Source: Brasilonema sp. UFV-L1 (GTDB lineage Bacteria > Cyanobacteriota > Cyanobacteriia > Cyanobacteriales > Nostocaceae). Taken from it: a stretch of DNA of 40,019 nucleotides. The notes beneath the pieces were generated by a model. It was not told the origin of the DNA. It was given only the letters and a program-made list of their open reading frames with translations, and searched no databases. Positions 7,887 to 17,886 of the stretch are shown one piece after another. The stretch's first letter is position 1; the number at the start of each line of letters is the position of its first letter. The position numbers were made by a program, and so were the translations under genes. The stretch is from assembly GCF_012912105.1 (NCBI RefSeq), contig NZ_QMEA01000055.1, positions 1-40,019 of the forward strand, given 5' to 3'.

Positions 7887-9260
7887 TTACAAGTTGCTTT
7901 CAATCAATTGGCGATACTCGCTCTTTTGCTTAACACCTTTGAGTTCCTTCAGTAGCTCTTTATTCTTAAAAAATTGAACTGTTGGTGTTCCTGTGACACC
8001 AGCGTTTTCAGCAATGTCTCGGTCTTTGTCGATGTCAATTTCGACGAAATGAATTTTACCGTCAAATTCATCCACAACTTTATTTAAGATGGGCTTGAGG
8101 GTATGGCAAGGACCACAACCAGGAGCAACGTATTTGACGATCATCAGGCGATCGCCCTCATGGAACAGCTTCCGCAGAGCATAACCACCCTGATGGCGGG
8201 TTGTTTTTAAATCAAATTCAGCGGCTAGCTGTTCCTCTGTTTTCTTCTCGGCTGGGTGTTCTAATTCATTATCTGGAGTTTCCGGTTTTTGGTGAAATTC
8301 CTGAATTAAGCCACTAGAAGACAACCAACGTTCTGCTAACATCGCCGCCGCACAGCCACTCCCTGCAGCGGTAATTGCTTGACGGTACTCATGGTCTTGT
8401 ACATCGCCTGCGGCGAAAACACCCTCTACGCTTGTTTCTGGAGAATTAGGCTTGGTAACAATGTAACCCACGTCATCCAGTTCTAATTGTCCCTTGAATA
8501 AGGATGTATTAGGATTGTGACCGATGGCGTAGAATAACCCCTTCACATGCAGTTCACTCTGTTGGCCAGTTTTAGTATTGCGGATTTTTATCCCTTCCAT
8601 GTGCTTGTCATTCCCAAACACATCCACCGCTTCTGTGTTCCAGTGAAGTGTGATTTTGGGATTATTTAAAACCCGGTCTTGCATGGCTTTGGAAGCCCGC
8701 ATCTTCTCGGTTCGCACCAGCAAATTTACCTTAGAGCCGTACTTGGTCAAGTAAATTGCTTCTTCCGCCGCCGAGTCGCCACCACCAACCACAGCTAATT
8801 CCGCTCCGTGGAAAATAGGTGTAGCACCGTCACAGATAGCACAAGCGGAAATTCCTCGACTCCAGAATTGATGTTCACTGGCTAAACCCAAGCGCTTTGC
8901 TGTCGCACCCGTGGCGATGACGATGCTGTGGGTTTTCAATTCTCGTTCCTCAGAACGGATTGTAAAGGGACGCTGATTCAAATCAACTTCAATAACATCT
9001 TCTGTATATAACTCAGCCCCCCAACGTTCTGCTTGAGCCTTCATCCGATCCATCAGATCAGGTCCGGTAATTCCTTCGGGAAACCCAGGAAAATTCTCCA
9101 CCTCAGTCGTTGTCATCAACTGACCACCAGGTAACCCCCCGGCTTGAAAACCCTCAAAAACAACAGGTTTGAGGTTAGCCCGTCCTGCGTAAATGGCAGC
9201 TGTGTACCCTGCTGGACCAGAACCGATAATCACTACATTTTCTACTGTCGGGTTGGTCAT
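7887..9260 (-). CDS. ntrC: NADPH-thioredoxin reductase-thioredoxin fusion (NTRC)
   Basis: This is a bifunctional redox enzyme of 457 residues that passes electrons from NADPH to 2-Cys peroxiredoxins and other targets. The FAD site [12 protein letters not shown] is at 11-22, the reductase active site CAIC is at 140-143, the NADPH site [11 protein letters not shown] follows, and a hinge leads to a C-terminal thioredoxin with CGPC at 382-385 and the cis-Pro motif GTPTVQFF. The open frame runs upstream to 9419, but the extra 53 residues are Cys/Arg-rich and unlike the family; [15 protein letters not shown] at 9260 is the natural start. Fusions of this kind are found in plants, many cyanobacteria and few other bacteria. 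It stands alone, divergent from the pilin gene. Confidence 0.96.
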   Translation of the reverse strand: MTNPTVENVVIIGSGPAGYTAAIYAGRANLKPVVFEGFQAGGLPGGQLMTTTEVENFPGFPEGITGPDLMDRMKAQAERWGAELYTEDVIEVDLNQRPFTIRSEERELKTHSIVIATGATAKRLGLASEHQFWSRGISACAICDGATPIFHGAELAVVGGGDSAAEEAIYLTKYGSKVNLLVRTEKMRASKAMQDRVLNNPKITLHWNTEAVDVFGNDKHMEGIKIRNTKTGQQSELHVKGLFYAIGHNPNTSLFKGQLELDDVGYIVTKPNSPETSVEGVFAAGDVQDHEYRQAITAAGSGCAAAMLAERWLSSSGLIQEFHQKPETPDNELEHPAEKKTEEQLAAEFDLKTTRHQGGYALRKLFHEGDRLMIVKYVAPGCGPCHTLKPILNKVVDEFDGKIHFVEIDIDKDRDIAENAGVTGTPTVQFFKNKELLKELKGVKQKSEYRQLIESNL

Positions 9261-9453
9261 GATTGATTTTGCAAACTCATAACGACTACGACTTAGTATA
9301 ACATACCAGACACAGCCTGATAGAAAATTCCTTGCTCTGGGAATACTAAAGCCAGGGTGTACTTTTAGCTTGAGTTGCATACAGCGTTCACAATCCATGC
9401 GACAAAGCCGTGAACTCAAAAGGTGCTAGGAAAAATCTCACAAATATAAGAGT

Positions 9454-9481
9454 TTGACACCAGCTTTCAATTGGGTAAAAC
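9454..9481 (+). promoter_or_regulatory. Candidate sigma-70 promoter for pilin gene
   Basis: TTGACA at 9454-9459 is followed after 16 bp by TAAAAC at 9476-9481. This would give a leader of about 150 nt before the pilin start. The -10 match is only moderate. Confidence 0.35.
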
Positions 9482-9589
9482 ACACAGTGTGCCGCAAGAG
9501 TGTCTCTACACTTGTTGATGCTGACAAATGTGAGGAAAAATTTCTATGAAGTGATTTGAAACAGGAAAGAAATGAAAAAGTTACAAATA

Positions 9590-9609
9590 TAACTTTTCAT
9601 GAAAAGTTA
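9590..9609. promoter_or_regulatory. 20-bp perfect palindrome in pilin leader
   Basis: TAACTTTTCATGAAAAGTTA is perfectly self-complementary and ends 15 bp before the GGAG ribosome binding site of the pilin gene. A related near-copy, ATGAAAAAGTTA, lies just upstream at 9572-9583. It could be an operator or an mRNA hairpin. Confidence 0.5.
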
Positions 9610-9636
9610 ATTTTCACAAGACACGGAGAAATACTT

Positions 9637-10224
9637 ATGATACATGAAAGAAAAACTCAATTACTGCAATATCTTCTTAAGAAACAGAAAGATGACGCAG
9701 GCTTCACACTTATTGAACTGCTAGTAGTCATTATTATTATTGGTATTCTATCTGCCATTGCTTTGCCCTCGTTTGTCAGCCAAGCAAATAAAGCAAAACA
9801 ATCAGAGGCTAAAACCTATGTGGCTTCAATGAACCGAGCGCAGCAAGTTTATTACTTAGAAAATGGTAAATTTACAGATAAGATAGATCAACTGGGTATT
9901 GGTATTAATAACAACAGCACAACAGAAGAGACATACAAAACCGATAACTACCAGTATAAAATTGAAAAAAAATCGGATATGGTTGTCAATGATGCAATAT
10001 CTCAGACGAATTCTCTCAAATCCTACGCAGGCGTCGTGATTTTGAAACAAGAAGGTAGTGAGGCAACAACTCAAGCCATTTTGTGTGAGTCTGACAAAAG
10101 TGGTACTCAGAGAACTGCACAGGAGCTAAATGCCGAGGATGCTCAACGAGAATGTCCGAAAGATTTCTCAAAGCTTAATCAGTCCTCACAGCCTAATAAC
10201 TCCCCAACGTCTAATACCCCGTAA
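9637..10224 (+). CDS. Type IV pilin-like protein (PilA family)
   Basis: This is a prepilin of 195 residues for the type IV pilus or a related pseudopilus. A 22-residue charged leader ends at the prepilin peptidase site AG/FTLIEL (Glu at +5), followed by the hydrophobic helix LLVVIIIIGILSAIALP and the usual continuation with NKAKQSEAKTYVASMNRAQQ. Two C-terminal Cys (ILCESDKSG and ECPKDF) could close a D-loop. The tail is rich in Ser, Asn, Pro and Gln. The ATG at 9637 has GGAG at 9625-9628; a TTG further upstream opens the frame at 9556 but gives an unsuitable leader. It is monocistronic, with a hairpin terminator after it. Confidence 0.92.
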   Translation: MIHERKTQLLQYLLKKQKDDAGFTLIELLVVIIIIGILSAIALPSFVSQANKAKQSEAKTYVASMNRAQQVYYLENGKFTDKIDQLGIGINNNSTTEETYKTDNYQYKIEKKSDMVVNDAISQTNSLKSYAGVVILKQEGSEATTQAILCESDKSGTQRTAQELNAEDAQRECPKDFSKLNQSSQPNNSPTSNTP

Positions 10225-10270
10225 AAAATCCTAGCTGTATCTGTGTCTTATCCTAGTTAAATTTTTGATC

Positions 10271-10298
10271 AAGGTGGGTAGTTTGAGCTATCCACTTT
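10271..10298 (+). terminator. Hairpin terminator after pilin gene
   Basis: AAGGTGGGTAG and CTATCCACTTT form an 11-bp stem with two G-U pairs around a 6-nt loop, followed by a short T-rich stretch (AATTTT). Confidence 0.6.
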
Positions 10299-10419
10299 AA
10301 TTTTGCTCTCAATTCCGACTCTAGAACTTTTCTTTTTAGAAATTTATACAATTAGGACTTCTGCATCGTACATAAGTACTACACGCAATTTGGGTGTTTC
10401 AGCCATGTTTAGCACAAGC

Positions 10420-10442
10420 GCGATCAGCCGGAGGCTTTAGCA
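10420..10442. repeat. 23-bp dispersed repeat (copy 1)
   Basis: This sequence is the exact reverse complement of 29337-29359 (core GATCAGCCGGAGGCTTTAGC). It lies just before the conserved-loop hairpin. Confidence 0.75.
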
Positions 10443-10451
10443 CTTACCAGT

Positions 10452-10527
10452 AATAAAATGTTCCACCTTCGTTGTTGATCTGTCGGCACAATAGGTTATT
10501 CGTGGTAATAAGGTGGAACATTTTATT
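10452..10527 (+). repeat. Conserved-loop hairpin element, copy A
   Basis: Perfect 18-bp arms (AATAAAATGTTCCACCTT at 10452-10469 and its complement at 10510-10527) enclose a 40-nt loop containing GTTGATCTGTC and, next to the 3' arm, CGTGGTAAT. A T-run follows. The same loop motifs occur in copy B at 23596-23673, in the opposite orientation and with a different stem. It could serve as a terminator, but the shared loop implies something more specific. Confidence 0.75.
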
Positions 10528-10858
10528 TTTTGGATCTCCCTTAGCTTGTGCGTATCGCAAAGATGCGAAGAAATCAGGGTTATGCGAAACACCTGAAACA
10601 ACCAAATACCGTCATACATATTATGGTTAATTTGTGAGCGTGCGTAAGTCCTAACAATATAACGACATATCACCTACGTACAATCTTCCTGACTTCCTTC
10701 TTTAGGAGCGTATTGTCTGTGGATTTTTGTCTGTGCCAAGAATATTAAGTTTTCATAAAAATGTTCCTAATCTCTATCTAAGACTAAAATGTTTACGATA
10801 TTCTATATAACGTTTAAATAATCTGCATAACTCCAGCTAACTGCACAGTTCACTGTTT

Positions 10859-10867
10859 TGCTAAAAT
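10859..10867 (+). promoter_or_regulatory. Candidate extended -10 (TGCTAAAAT)
   Basis: TGCTAAAAT matches the extended -10 form, and the same nonamer precedes thiC (16383-16391) and the phosphohexomutase gene (30481-30489). Here it would start a long leader for the DUF4327 gene. No good -35 was seen. Confidence 0.35.
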
Positions 10868-10989
10868 CTTCGAAATAGCTCTGATTATATAAGTTTGTCA
10901 AAACTTGCATACATCATGTGAAAAAAAAAGAAATAACATTTTGCATACATCCCCTAAAAGTTTGATTTGTGCAAAGCATAGAGCAACTA

Positions 10990-11003
10990 TTGTTCTAGAA
11001 CAA
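10990..11003. promoter_or_regulatory. 14-bp palindrome, possible operator
   Basis: TTGTTCTAGAACAA is perfectly self-complementary. It lies about 220 bp upstream of the DUF4327 gene, downstream of the candidate -10 at 10859. The binding protein is unknown. Confidence 0.4.
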
Positions 11004-11224
11004 CCCAAGGTCACGGCTTTATAACAGCAGATTTAACTTATTTAGTGGGGATTACCGTACAAAACCGAATTAAACAGTCACTCACTTGAGTAAGTTATGA
11101 TATAGTTAAAAAGTTGAGACTTGCTTTGCCAAAGTAAAAAGCTCTACGCATCGGCAAGAATTCCAATACGGAAAGCAGTTTTGATCAAGCATTTACCCAA
11201 CCAAATCTGAATTTAATCGAGGTT

Positions 11225-11446
11225 ATGAGTAAGCAGCAAGTGATTCACCCAATGGTGAAGTTGCAGCGTAATGTGCATTCACTCGTAGATTCTAATATTA
11301 TCAAGCCCACAGATAATATCTGGAAAATCGCTTTGCTATTTGGAAATGAATGGCAGCACTGGAAACGAGAACTGCTAGACTACGGGTTTAGCATGCAAGA
11401 TCCAGTAAGCGAATTATTAGCTGTCGAAGCTTGGGATGAAGAATAA
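11225..11446 (+). CDS. DUF4327 family protein
   Basis: This 73-residue soluble protein is recognised as the cyanobacterial DUF4327 family by VIHPMVKLQRNVHSLV, IWKIALLFGNEWQHWKREL and the acidic ending SELLAVEAWDEE. Its function is not known. The ATG lies very close to a GAGG, closer than an ideal ribosome binding site. It sits alone after a long gene-free leader. Confidence 0.88.
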   Translation: MSKQQVIHPMVKLQRNVHSLVDSNIIKPTDNIWKIALLFGNEWQHWKRELLDYGFSMQDPVSELLAVEAWDEE

Positions 11447-11539
11447 AAGGTCTAGAAAAGTCTAAAGGAGGAATTGGGGATAGGTGATAGGTTTAAATTT
11501 TCCTATAGCCTCATCTTCTTTTTGCCATATATTTTTCTT

Positions 11540-12763
11540 TTAGACTTTGCACAATGCTAAAGCCGCCACCAAATCCTTAGCGGTTTGGTAGCGATCGCAC
11601 GCCAAAGGTTCTGTAGTACGGTCAATGACTTCTCGTAATTGAGGAGTAATAGTGGGCACGTTTGCGATTTCAAATCGGAAACTTCGCCCTCTCTGACGAT
11701 AAAACTTAAAAGGGCTTTCGCCAGTGAGTAAAAAAATGAGTGTCGGTCCAATTGCATATAAATCGGATTGAGTTAAGGGTTGTCCCCGTTCCTGTTCAGG
11801 AGCACAATAACCCTCTGCACCAATACGAGTTCCGAGTGCTGTACCAATTTCTTTGACTGCCCCAAAGTCCAGCACGACGATACTATTATTGGAGTTTCGC
11901 ACCATGAGATTAGCGGGTTTAATGTCGCGGTGAATAAGGGGTGGCTCTTGGCTATGGAGATAGTCCAAAATGTCACACGTTTGAATCATCCAATTAATCG
12001 CTTGATTTGGGACAACCGGTCCTTTTGAATAAATAAGTTTTTCTAAATCTTGTCCATGAACTAATTCCATTGCCAAATATTTCTTTCCACGTTCGACAAA
12101 AAAGTCATAATACTTAGGAATTCCAGGATGCCTCAGGGATTTAAGAGCATTCGCCTCTCGTTCAAATAATTCTTGTGCCTTTGCAATTTTCGCCATATCA
12201 GCATTCATCTGCTTCAACACCAACAATTGTGGGTGTCCGGCGATTTTTCCTAGCTCATCCCAAGCTAGATAAGTCGTACCCATACCTCCCTGTCCTAGAA
12301 TTCGCAATACCTGGTATTGACGAATTGTTTGTATGACCGACAAAGGTTGACCGCAGTGTATGCAAAACAAATTATGAGGTGAGTTCCCTTCATGGGTACA
12401 AGTTATGTGGGGTAATGTAGGCGAAAAAGAACGTTGTGGACTTGTTTGCAGGTCTATTTGAAATTTCAGAATCGGGCCTTTTTGCGCCAGTTGCAGCACA
12501 GAGTTATCTGGCAACAAACTTTGAGTGACTAAAACACCATTGAGAAAAGTGCCATTTGTGCCTTGACTAATAACCTGCCAAGAACCGCCATTTTTATCCG
12601 AATCGACTTGCCTAAGTTCTAAATGATATCGTGACACCAAGCTATCACTTAAAACCACGTCATTATCTGCCGAACGACCAATCCGAATGATTGACTCGTC
12701 GTCAAAGTGCCACTGTTCAAGAGGTGTGTTTTGTTGCGGTTCTAACAAGGTCAGCGTGACCAT
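11540..12763 (-). CDS. FHA domain Ser/Thr protein kinase
   Basis: This is a 407-residue Hanks-type kinase. An N-terminal FHA domain (about 1-105) shows IGRSADND, SRYHLEL and the GTNGTFLNG turn, and would bind phosphothreonine. A short Cys/His patch (C122, then C134-C137 in FCIHCG) looks like a half zinc ribbon. The kinase domain (about 150-407) keeps the glycine loop LGQGGMG, Lys184 (LVLKQM), HRDIKPANL at 278-286, DFG at 299-301 and APEQ, so it should be active. There is no membrane segment. The PP2C-type phosphatase gene lies upstream on the same strand (286 bp apart), suggesting an opposing kinase/phosphatase pair. Confidence 0.94.
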   Translation of the reverse strand: MVTLTLLEPQQNTPLEQWHFDDESIIRIGRSADNDVVLSDSLVSRYHLELRQVDSDKNGGSWQVISQGTNGTFLNGVLVTQSLLPDNSVLQLAQKGPILKFQIDLQTSPQRSFSPTLPHITCTHEGNSPHNLFCIHCGQPLSVIQTIRQYQVLRILGQGGMGTTYLAWDELGKIAGHPQLLVLKQMNADMAKIAKAQELFEREANALKSLRHPGIPKYYDFFVERGKKYLAMELVHGQDLEKLIYSKGPVVPNQAINWMIQTCDILDYLHSQEPPLIHRDIKPANLMVRNSNNSIVVLDFGAVKEIGTALGTRIGAEGYCAPEQERGQPLTQSDLYAIGPTLIFLLTGESPFKFYRQRGRSFRFEIANVPTITPQLREVIDRTTEPLACDRYQTAKDLVAALALCKV

Positions 12764-13049
12764 AGGTGATTTTTAATTCGGGAGATGGGAAGATAGGGTA
12801 GAGAGCGTAGCGAGTATTGGGAAGATAGGGAGATGGGGAACTCGGGGCCCCCACGGAGGAGCCAGTGCGGTCTTGGGGAGCCAGTCGCTTGCGGGGGTTC
12901 CCCCCGTTGTGCGACCTGGCGTGTTTCCCCAAGTGAAGCATCTGGCGTTGGGGATTAGGGGCAATGGGGAGATGCTTTTTAGTTATTCTCCTTGTCTCGT
13001 TGTCTCGTTGTCTCCTGATCTCCTTGTCTCGTTGTCTCTAAGCCATAAT
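12764..13049. repeat. Repeat-rich spacer between kinase and phosphatase genes
   Basis: Purine-rich GGGAGATGGGGA-type short repeats (about 12779-12840), a GC-rich palindromic repeat (about 12846-12945, with GGGGTTCCCCCC and GTGCGACCTGGCGTG) and pyrimidine-rich GTTGTCTC units (about 12993-13037) are seen. The purine and pyrimidine blocks are partly complementary and could form a long hairpin. A related repeat lies inside the neighbouring phosphatase gene at about 14831-14866. Confidence 0.65.
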
Positions 13050-15101
13050 TTATTGCTGTTGTTCTGAATTCGGGCAGACTTTTGCCCGGATAAGTACAGC
13101 AGTAATATTGTCATGACCATTGTAATGGTTTGCCAAATCAATTAAAGCTTGAACGCCACTTTCCAAATTGCTGCCAGAATGGAGCAGAGGTACTAGGTAA
13201 TCCTGCCAATGAATGACCAACAAATCATTATCTGATAAACCATCCGACGCAAGAACAAAAAGGGTGTCTTCATTTATCTCAAAAAACTGGATATCAGGAA
13301 TAATAGAGTTTTCATCGCGAGGACCAAGGGCTTGAGTTAATTGGTAAGCATCAGAGCGAGAGTATGCTACACTTGGCTCCACACCTCGAGAAATTTCCCG
13401 TTGACCAACTTCATGGTCTATTGTGACTTGTTCTAGTCCTCTTTCGCGAGTGACGCGGTAAAGGCGACTGTCTCCGACATGAGCGACAGCCACATGAGTA
13501 TCTTGGATTAAAACCATAACAAGAGTCGTACCCATGCGCCCAACACCAGAACGGGCATCTTGTTGATTGACATTGAAAATTTCTTGATTGGCTAGCCGTA
13601 CAGCAGTGTAAATATCATCTTCTGTTGGTAATTGATTAGAAGCCCACTTAGTTTGAAAGTACTGGCGCAACGAGTTGACAGCTAAGGCACTAGCAACCTC
13701 GCCACCAGCGTGTCCACCCATTCCATCACACAAAATATACAGACCACGCGCTTGCAAAGTCTGCTTGTTAGGAAATTGTAGTTTGTATACTTTTGTTTCA
13801 ATGCCAAAGTAATCTTCGTTATGGTCGCGTTGACGTCCGACATTGGTAAGTCCTGCATTTTCCAAGCTGATTAACTGCACAGGCTGCATCGCTACGGACA
13901 TATTATTGCTTTGCAATTCAGTCTCATCCTCTTGCTTATCTAATTGCAAAATAGTAGGTGCTGCAGTACTTTTAAGTACTTTAGGAAAATTTGGAACATT
14001 TGTGGGATTGCCTTGCAATTCAGAGGCTATAGCTTCTAAACGTAATTGCAACTGCGCTAGCGTCTGTATATTTCCTTGTTCCAATTCTCCCATCAAATGC
14101 AAAATAGAACCAAATTGAGTGCGTTGAGATTGTCTAAAAAGTGCATGCCAAACCTGCCCTAAAGCTTGGATTGTCAAAGGCTGCGCTTGCTTAGCAGTAG
14201 AAATTCTTGCTTCTACATCTTCTGACAACTGAGCACTTGTTGTTTTATCTGGTAATTCTACATATAAACGCTGTAGTGCTAGTGACTGGTTTTTATTGAC
14301 TCGTAGATTACACAATTCCAGCAGACTTTGGCGACAGTTGGCATTTTCTAGTACAGCCCAAAGCTGGGTCATCTGATAAAAAAAATGTACAATTTGTGAC
14401 GAACTGAGTGAATCATCTTGCCATAAATCGAGTAATTGCCGCCAATTCGAGCGATCTTCGATAAGTACTATTTGCATATCATCTTGCTGCCATGCATCAT
14501 GAATGGGCGGTATTCCTTGATGGCACCATGACTGTAAAGCAACGTAAGGTTTGGCGAGACTAGGAATTTTATCAACCCCTAACGATGACATGACTAGCCC
14601 TTTTTGCTCATTGACCACCATAACCTCAAGAAGTGGTACTTGGTACGGTTGGCAGTCTAATACTTTCACACAGACCTCAGTGTTAGGAGCAATTTCGTCT
14701 AAGGCTGGTAGCGATTCTAGCAGTTGATAACGCTTTTGTGAATCTAAGTGAGAGCCGGCTGATAAAAGAGATGAGGAGACAGTGCGTTGCTGCGCCAGTC
14801 CTTGATTAGAGTTTTCCGACAGAGGAATCTGGCGTTGAGGTTCCCCGGAGTGTGCAACCTGCCGTGAGGATAAGGGAGATGAGGCTTTCTTATCTTCTTG
14901 AACTTGAAAAGTCCCTTCCTTTGTAATAATTGCCCATAAAACGGCTCCGCATGTTGTGCCACAGTTATCACATTGTTGTGCATCTAAAGCCAAATGAGTA
15001 CCGCACTCTGAACAGACCTTGTGGGTCAGTGAAGCGCCACAGCTTTGACAGAATTTGTTAGTGTTGGGGTTTTCAAATTTACACTGAGGGCAAATCAGCA
15101 T
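13050..15101 (-). CDS. Zinc-ribbon, pseudokinase and PP2C protein phosphatase
   Basis: This 683-residue cytoplasmic protein has two to three N-terminal zinc ribbons (C4-C7, C18-C21, C30-C33, C44-C47), a low-complexity linker (about 65-120), a middle region (about 125-365) that aligns by eye with a protein kinase lacking catalytic motifs, and a PP2C phosphatase (about 410-675). The PP2C metal motifs are intact: RDHNEDY (425-431), DGMGGHAGGE (459-468), GDSRLYR (543-549), ASDGLSD and GHDNITA. It should remove phosphate from Ser/Thr in an Mn/Mg-dependent way. In the middle region VCVKVLD resembles the ATP-Lys strand, but the HRDxKxxN loop is replaced by CRQSLLELCNLRV. Part of the linker (RQVAHSGEPQRQ) comes from a dispersed DNA repeat. 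Confidence 0.92.
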   Translation of the reverse strand: MLICPQCKFENPNTNKFCQSCGASLTHKVCSECGTHLALDAQQCDNCGTTCGAVLWAIITKEGTFQVQEDKKASSPLSSRQVAHSGEPQRQIPLSENSNQGLAQQRTVSSSLLSAGSHLDSQKRYQLLESLPALDEIAPNTEVCVKVLDCQPYQVPLLEVMVVNEQKGLVMSSLGVDKIPSLAKPYVALQSWCHQGIPPIHDAWQQDDMQIVLIEDRSNWRQLLDLWQDDSLSSSQIVHFFYQMTQLWAVLENANCRQSLLELCNLRVNKNQSLALQRLYVELPDKTTSAQLSEDVEARISTAKQAQPLTIQALGQVWHALFRQSQRTQFGSILHLMGELEQGNIQTLAQLQLRLEAIASELQGNPTNVPNFPKVLKSTAAPTILQLDKQEDETELQSNNMSVAMQPVQLISLENAGLTNVGRQRDHNEDYFGIETKVYKLQFPNKQTLQARGLYILCDGMGGHAGGEVASALAVNSLRQYFQTKWASNQLPTEDDIYTAVRLANQEIFNVNQQDARSGVGRMGTTLVMVLIQDTHVAVAHVGDSRLYRVTRERGLEQVTIDHEVGQREISRGVEPSVAYSRSDAYQLTQALGPRDENSIIPDIQFFEINEDTLFVLASDGLSDNDLLVIHWQDYLVPLLHSGSNLESGVQALIDLANHYNGHDNITAVLIRAKVCPNSEQQQ

Positions 15102-15438
15102 TGTGGAAGTTCCTTAATTCCCGTTCCAAGGTGCTTCTAGCCACTACAATCCAAAAGTGCCACTTTTGTCAGCACCTGCTTACAGTAGACCTACAATATA
15201 TTGTGGTTCATCTGGCGAATTTTAGTGGTAGTCTTAATTTTGACGCATGTTAACTATAAATTTCAGATGTTAGCAAGCTATATTTTCACAATAAATTGCC
15301 ATGAAAACTAGGCATTGTGACATATTCCAACATATATCTTTAAGTTTAGAAAACTCAGAGGGTAGCCAGATAAGAGATGATGCACTCTCAAATCGTAACT
15401 GTGTCATATATTTAGCTATAATCTAAAAGCTTTGTTCT
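15102..15438. other. Intergenic region, no clear element
   Basis: This is a 337-bp AT-rich region between the phosphatase start and the pseudouridine synthase stop. It has a 12-bp palindrome ACAATATATTGT at 15193-15204. I could not assign a promoter. Confidence 0.4.
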
Positions 15439-16044
15439 TTATTTTTTAAGCCTTCTTCCGCCTGCAAAAGCTAAATTCACCAACAATTGGAGTTCGCTAG
15501 AGGTTAGCTCACGCCATTGACCTGGTTGCAGCTTATTTAAGTTTAACTGAGCGATGCTTATCCTGACTAGCCGCAAAGTTGGAAATCCCACAGCCGCCGT
15601 CATTCTCCTAACCTGACGATTTTTCCCTTCTGTCAAAGTCATTTCTAACCACGCTGTCGGCACATTTTTGCGAAACCGGATGGGCGGATCACGTTCTGGT
15701 AAAGAAGGCTCTGTTGGCAGTAGTTGCACCAAAGTTGGTCGAGTGCGGTAATCTTGAATCGTCACACCTTGTTGTAGCTGCGTCAAAGCTGCAGCATCAG
15801 GAATTCGTTCTACCTGCACCCAGTAAGTCCGTTCGTGTCCAAATCGAGGATTGGAAAGACGATGTTGCAATTGCCCGTTGTTAGTCAACAGTAGTAAGCC
15901 CTCACTGTCCCAGTCTAAACGACCCACAGGATATACATCAGGAATCTCGATAAAGTTTTTGAGGGTGCTCTGAGTGGGAGTGTCTTTTGTAAACTGGCTG
16001 AGGACACCATAAGGTTTGTAAAATAGAATGTATCGGTAAGTCAT
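15439..16044 (-). CDS. rluE: RluE-type 23S rRNA pseudouridine synthase
   Basis: This 201-residue enzyme of the RsuA/RluB/E/F family isomerises a uridine in 23S rRNA. It has [14 protein letters not shown] at the start, the catalytic [17 protein letters not shown] with the essential Asp, and [21 protein letters not shown] near the end. It lacks the S4 domain of RsuA and RluB, which fits RluE. E. coli RluE acts at U2457; that the target is the same here is inference. It is monocistronic. Alternative paralogue names within the family are possible. Confidence 0.88.
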   Translation of the reverse strand: MTYRYILFYKPYGVLSQFTKDTPTQSTLKNFIEIPDVYPVGRLDWDSEGLLLLTNNGQLQHRLSNPRFGHERTYWVQVERIPDAAALTQLQQGVTIQDYRTRPTLVQLLPTEPSLPERDPPIRFRKNVPTAWLEMTLTEGKNRQVRRMTAAVGFPTLRLVRISIAQLNLNKLQPGQWRELTSSELQLLVNLAFAGGRRLKK

Positions 16045-16085
16045 TAGTCAAAAATTAAAACAAAAATTATTAAAAATTTAGGACT

Positions 16086-16152
16086 TACCCATTATCTTCG
16101 CGCAAAGTATACAAATATTCACCGCTATGCACATCCCAAAGCTTCACGGTTT
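16086..16152 (-). pseudogene. WD40 repeat remnant
   Basis: Read on the minus strand, this stretch encodes TVKLWDVHSGEYLYTLREDNG followed by a stop, an excellent match to one WD40 blade and the end of such a protein. Upstream in the same frame there are stop codons (TAG, TAA) within 20 bases, and the DNA beyond is not WD40-like. I read it as the surviving 3' end of a deleted WD40 gene. Confidence 0.55.
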
Positions 16153-16382
16153 AGACGTGCAGCTACAGGCAGCCGGAGGACAGTATTATAGGCTAACTCA
16201 CATTCCCGCTCGGTCCCAACTCTTTTTTGCCAATCACGTGAAATTATCGGACCACCGGTACCTCAGGACGCCGCAACGGGTTCTAGCGGTCGCGCATGTG
16301 ATTCCACCCCGCGAGTGCCGAGAAAAGCAGTAACCAAGATTTAGCAAAAATCCGAGTTGTTGGTGAGCGCGTCCATCGAAAA
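16153..16382. other. GC-richer unassigned intergenic segment
   Basis: This 230-bp stretch between the WD40 remnant and the thiC promoter is more GC-rich than its surroundings. A plus-strand frame at 16127-16333 is probably fortuitous. I could not match it to a known RNA family. Confidence 0.35.
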
Positions 16383-16391
16383 TGCTAAAAT
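16383..16391 (+). promoter_or_regulatory. Extended -10 of thiC promoter
   Basis: TGCTAAAAT lies so that transcription would begin at about 16398, exactly at the 5' edge of the TPP aptamer. The -35 is unclear. Confidence 0.5.
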
Positions 16392-16397
16392 CAATTC

Positions 16398-17878
<1,481 letters not shown>

Positions 17879-17886
17879 AAATTGGG

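Larger units (their letters stand above)
9261..9636. other. Divergent promoter region between NTRC and pilin genes
   Basis: This 376-bp region holds a candidate plus-strand promoter at 9454-9481 and a 20-bp palindrome at 9590-9609 in the pilin leader. No credible coding sequence is seen. Confidence 0.5.
10225..11224. other. 1-kb gene-free region
   Basis: No credible protein gene is seen. Contents are a terminator at 10271-10298, a dispersed repeat at 10420-10442, the conserved-loop hairpin at 10452-10527, a TGCTAAAAT extended -10 at 10859-10867, and a 14-bp palindrome at 10990-11003. The right half is AT-rich and probably includes a long leader of the DUF4327 gene. Confidence 0.6.

Noticed and set aside
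9261-9419. N-terminal extension of the NTRC frame
   Set aside because: The extra 53 residues are unlike the family; the normal start [15 protein letters not shown] is at 9260.
10437-10673. 78-residue minus-strand frame
   Set aside because: It is antisense across the conserved-loop hairpin and repeat DNA and has no protein-like features.
16127-16333. 68-residue plus-strand frame before thiC
   Set aside because: It overlaps the antisense WD40 remnant and has no ribosome binding site or recognisable motif.
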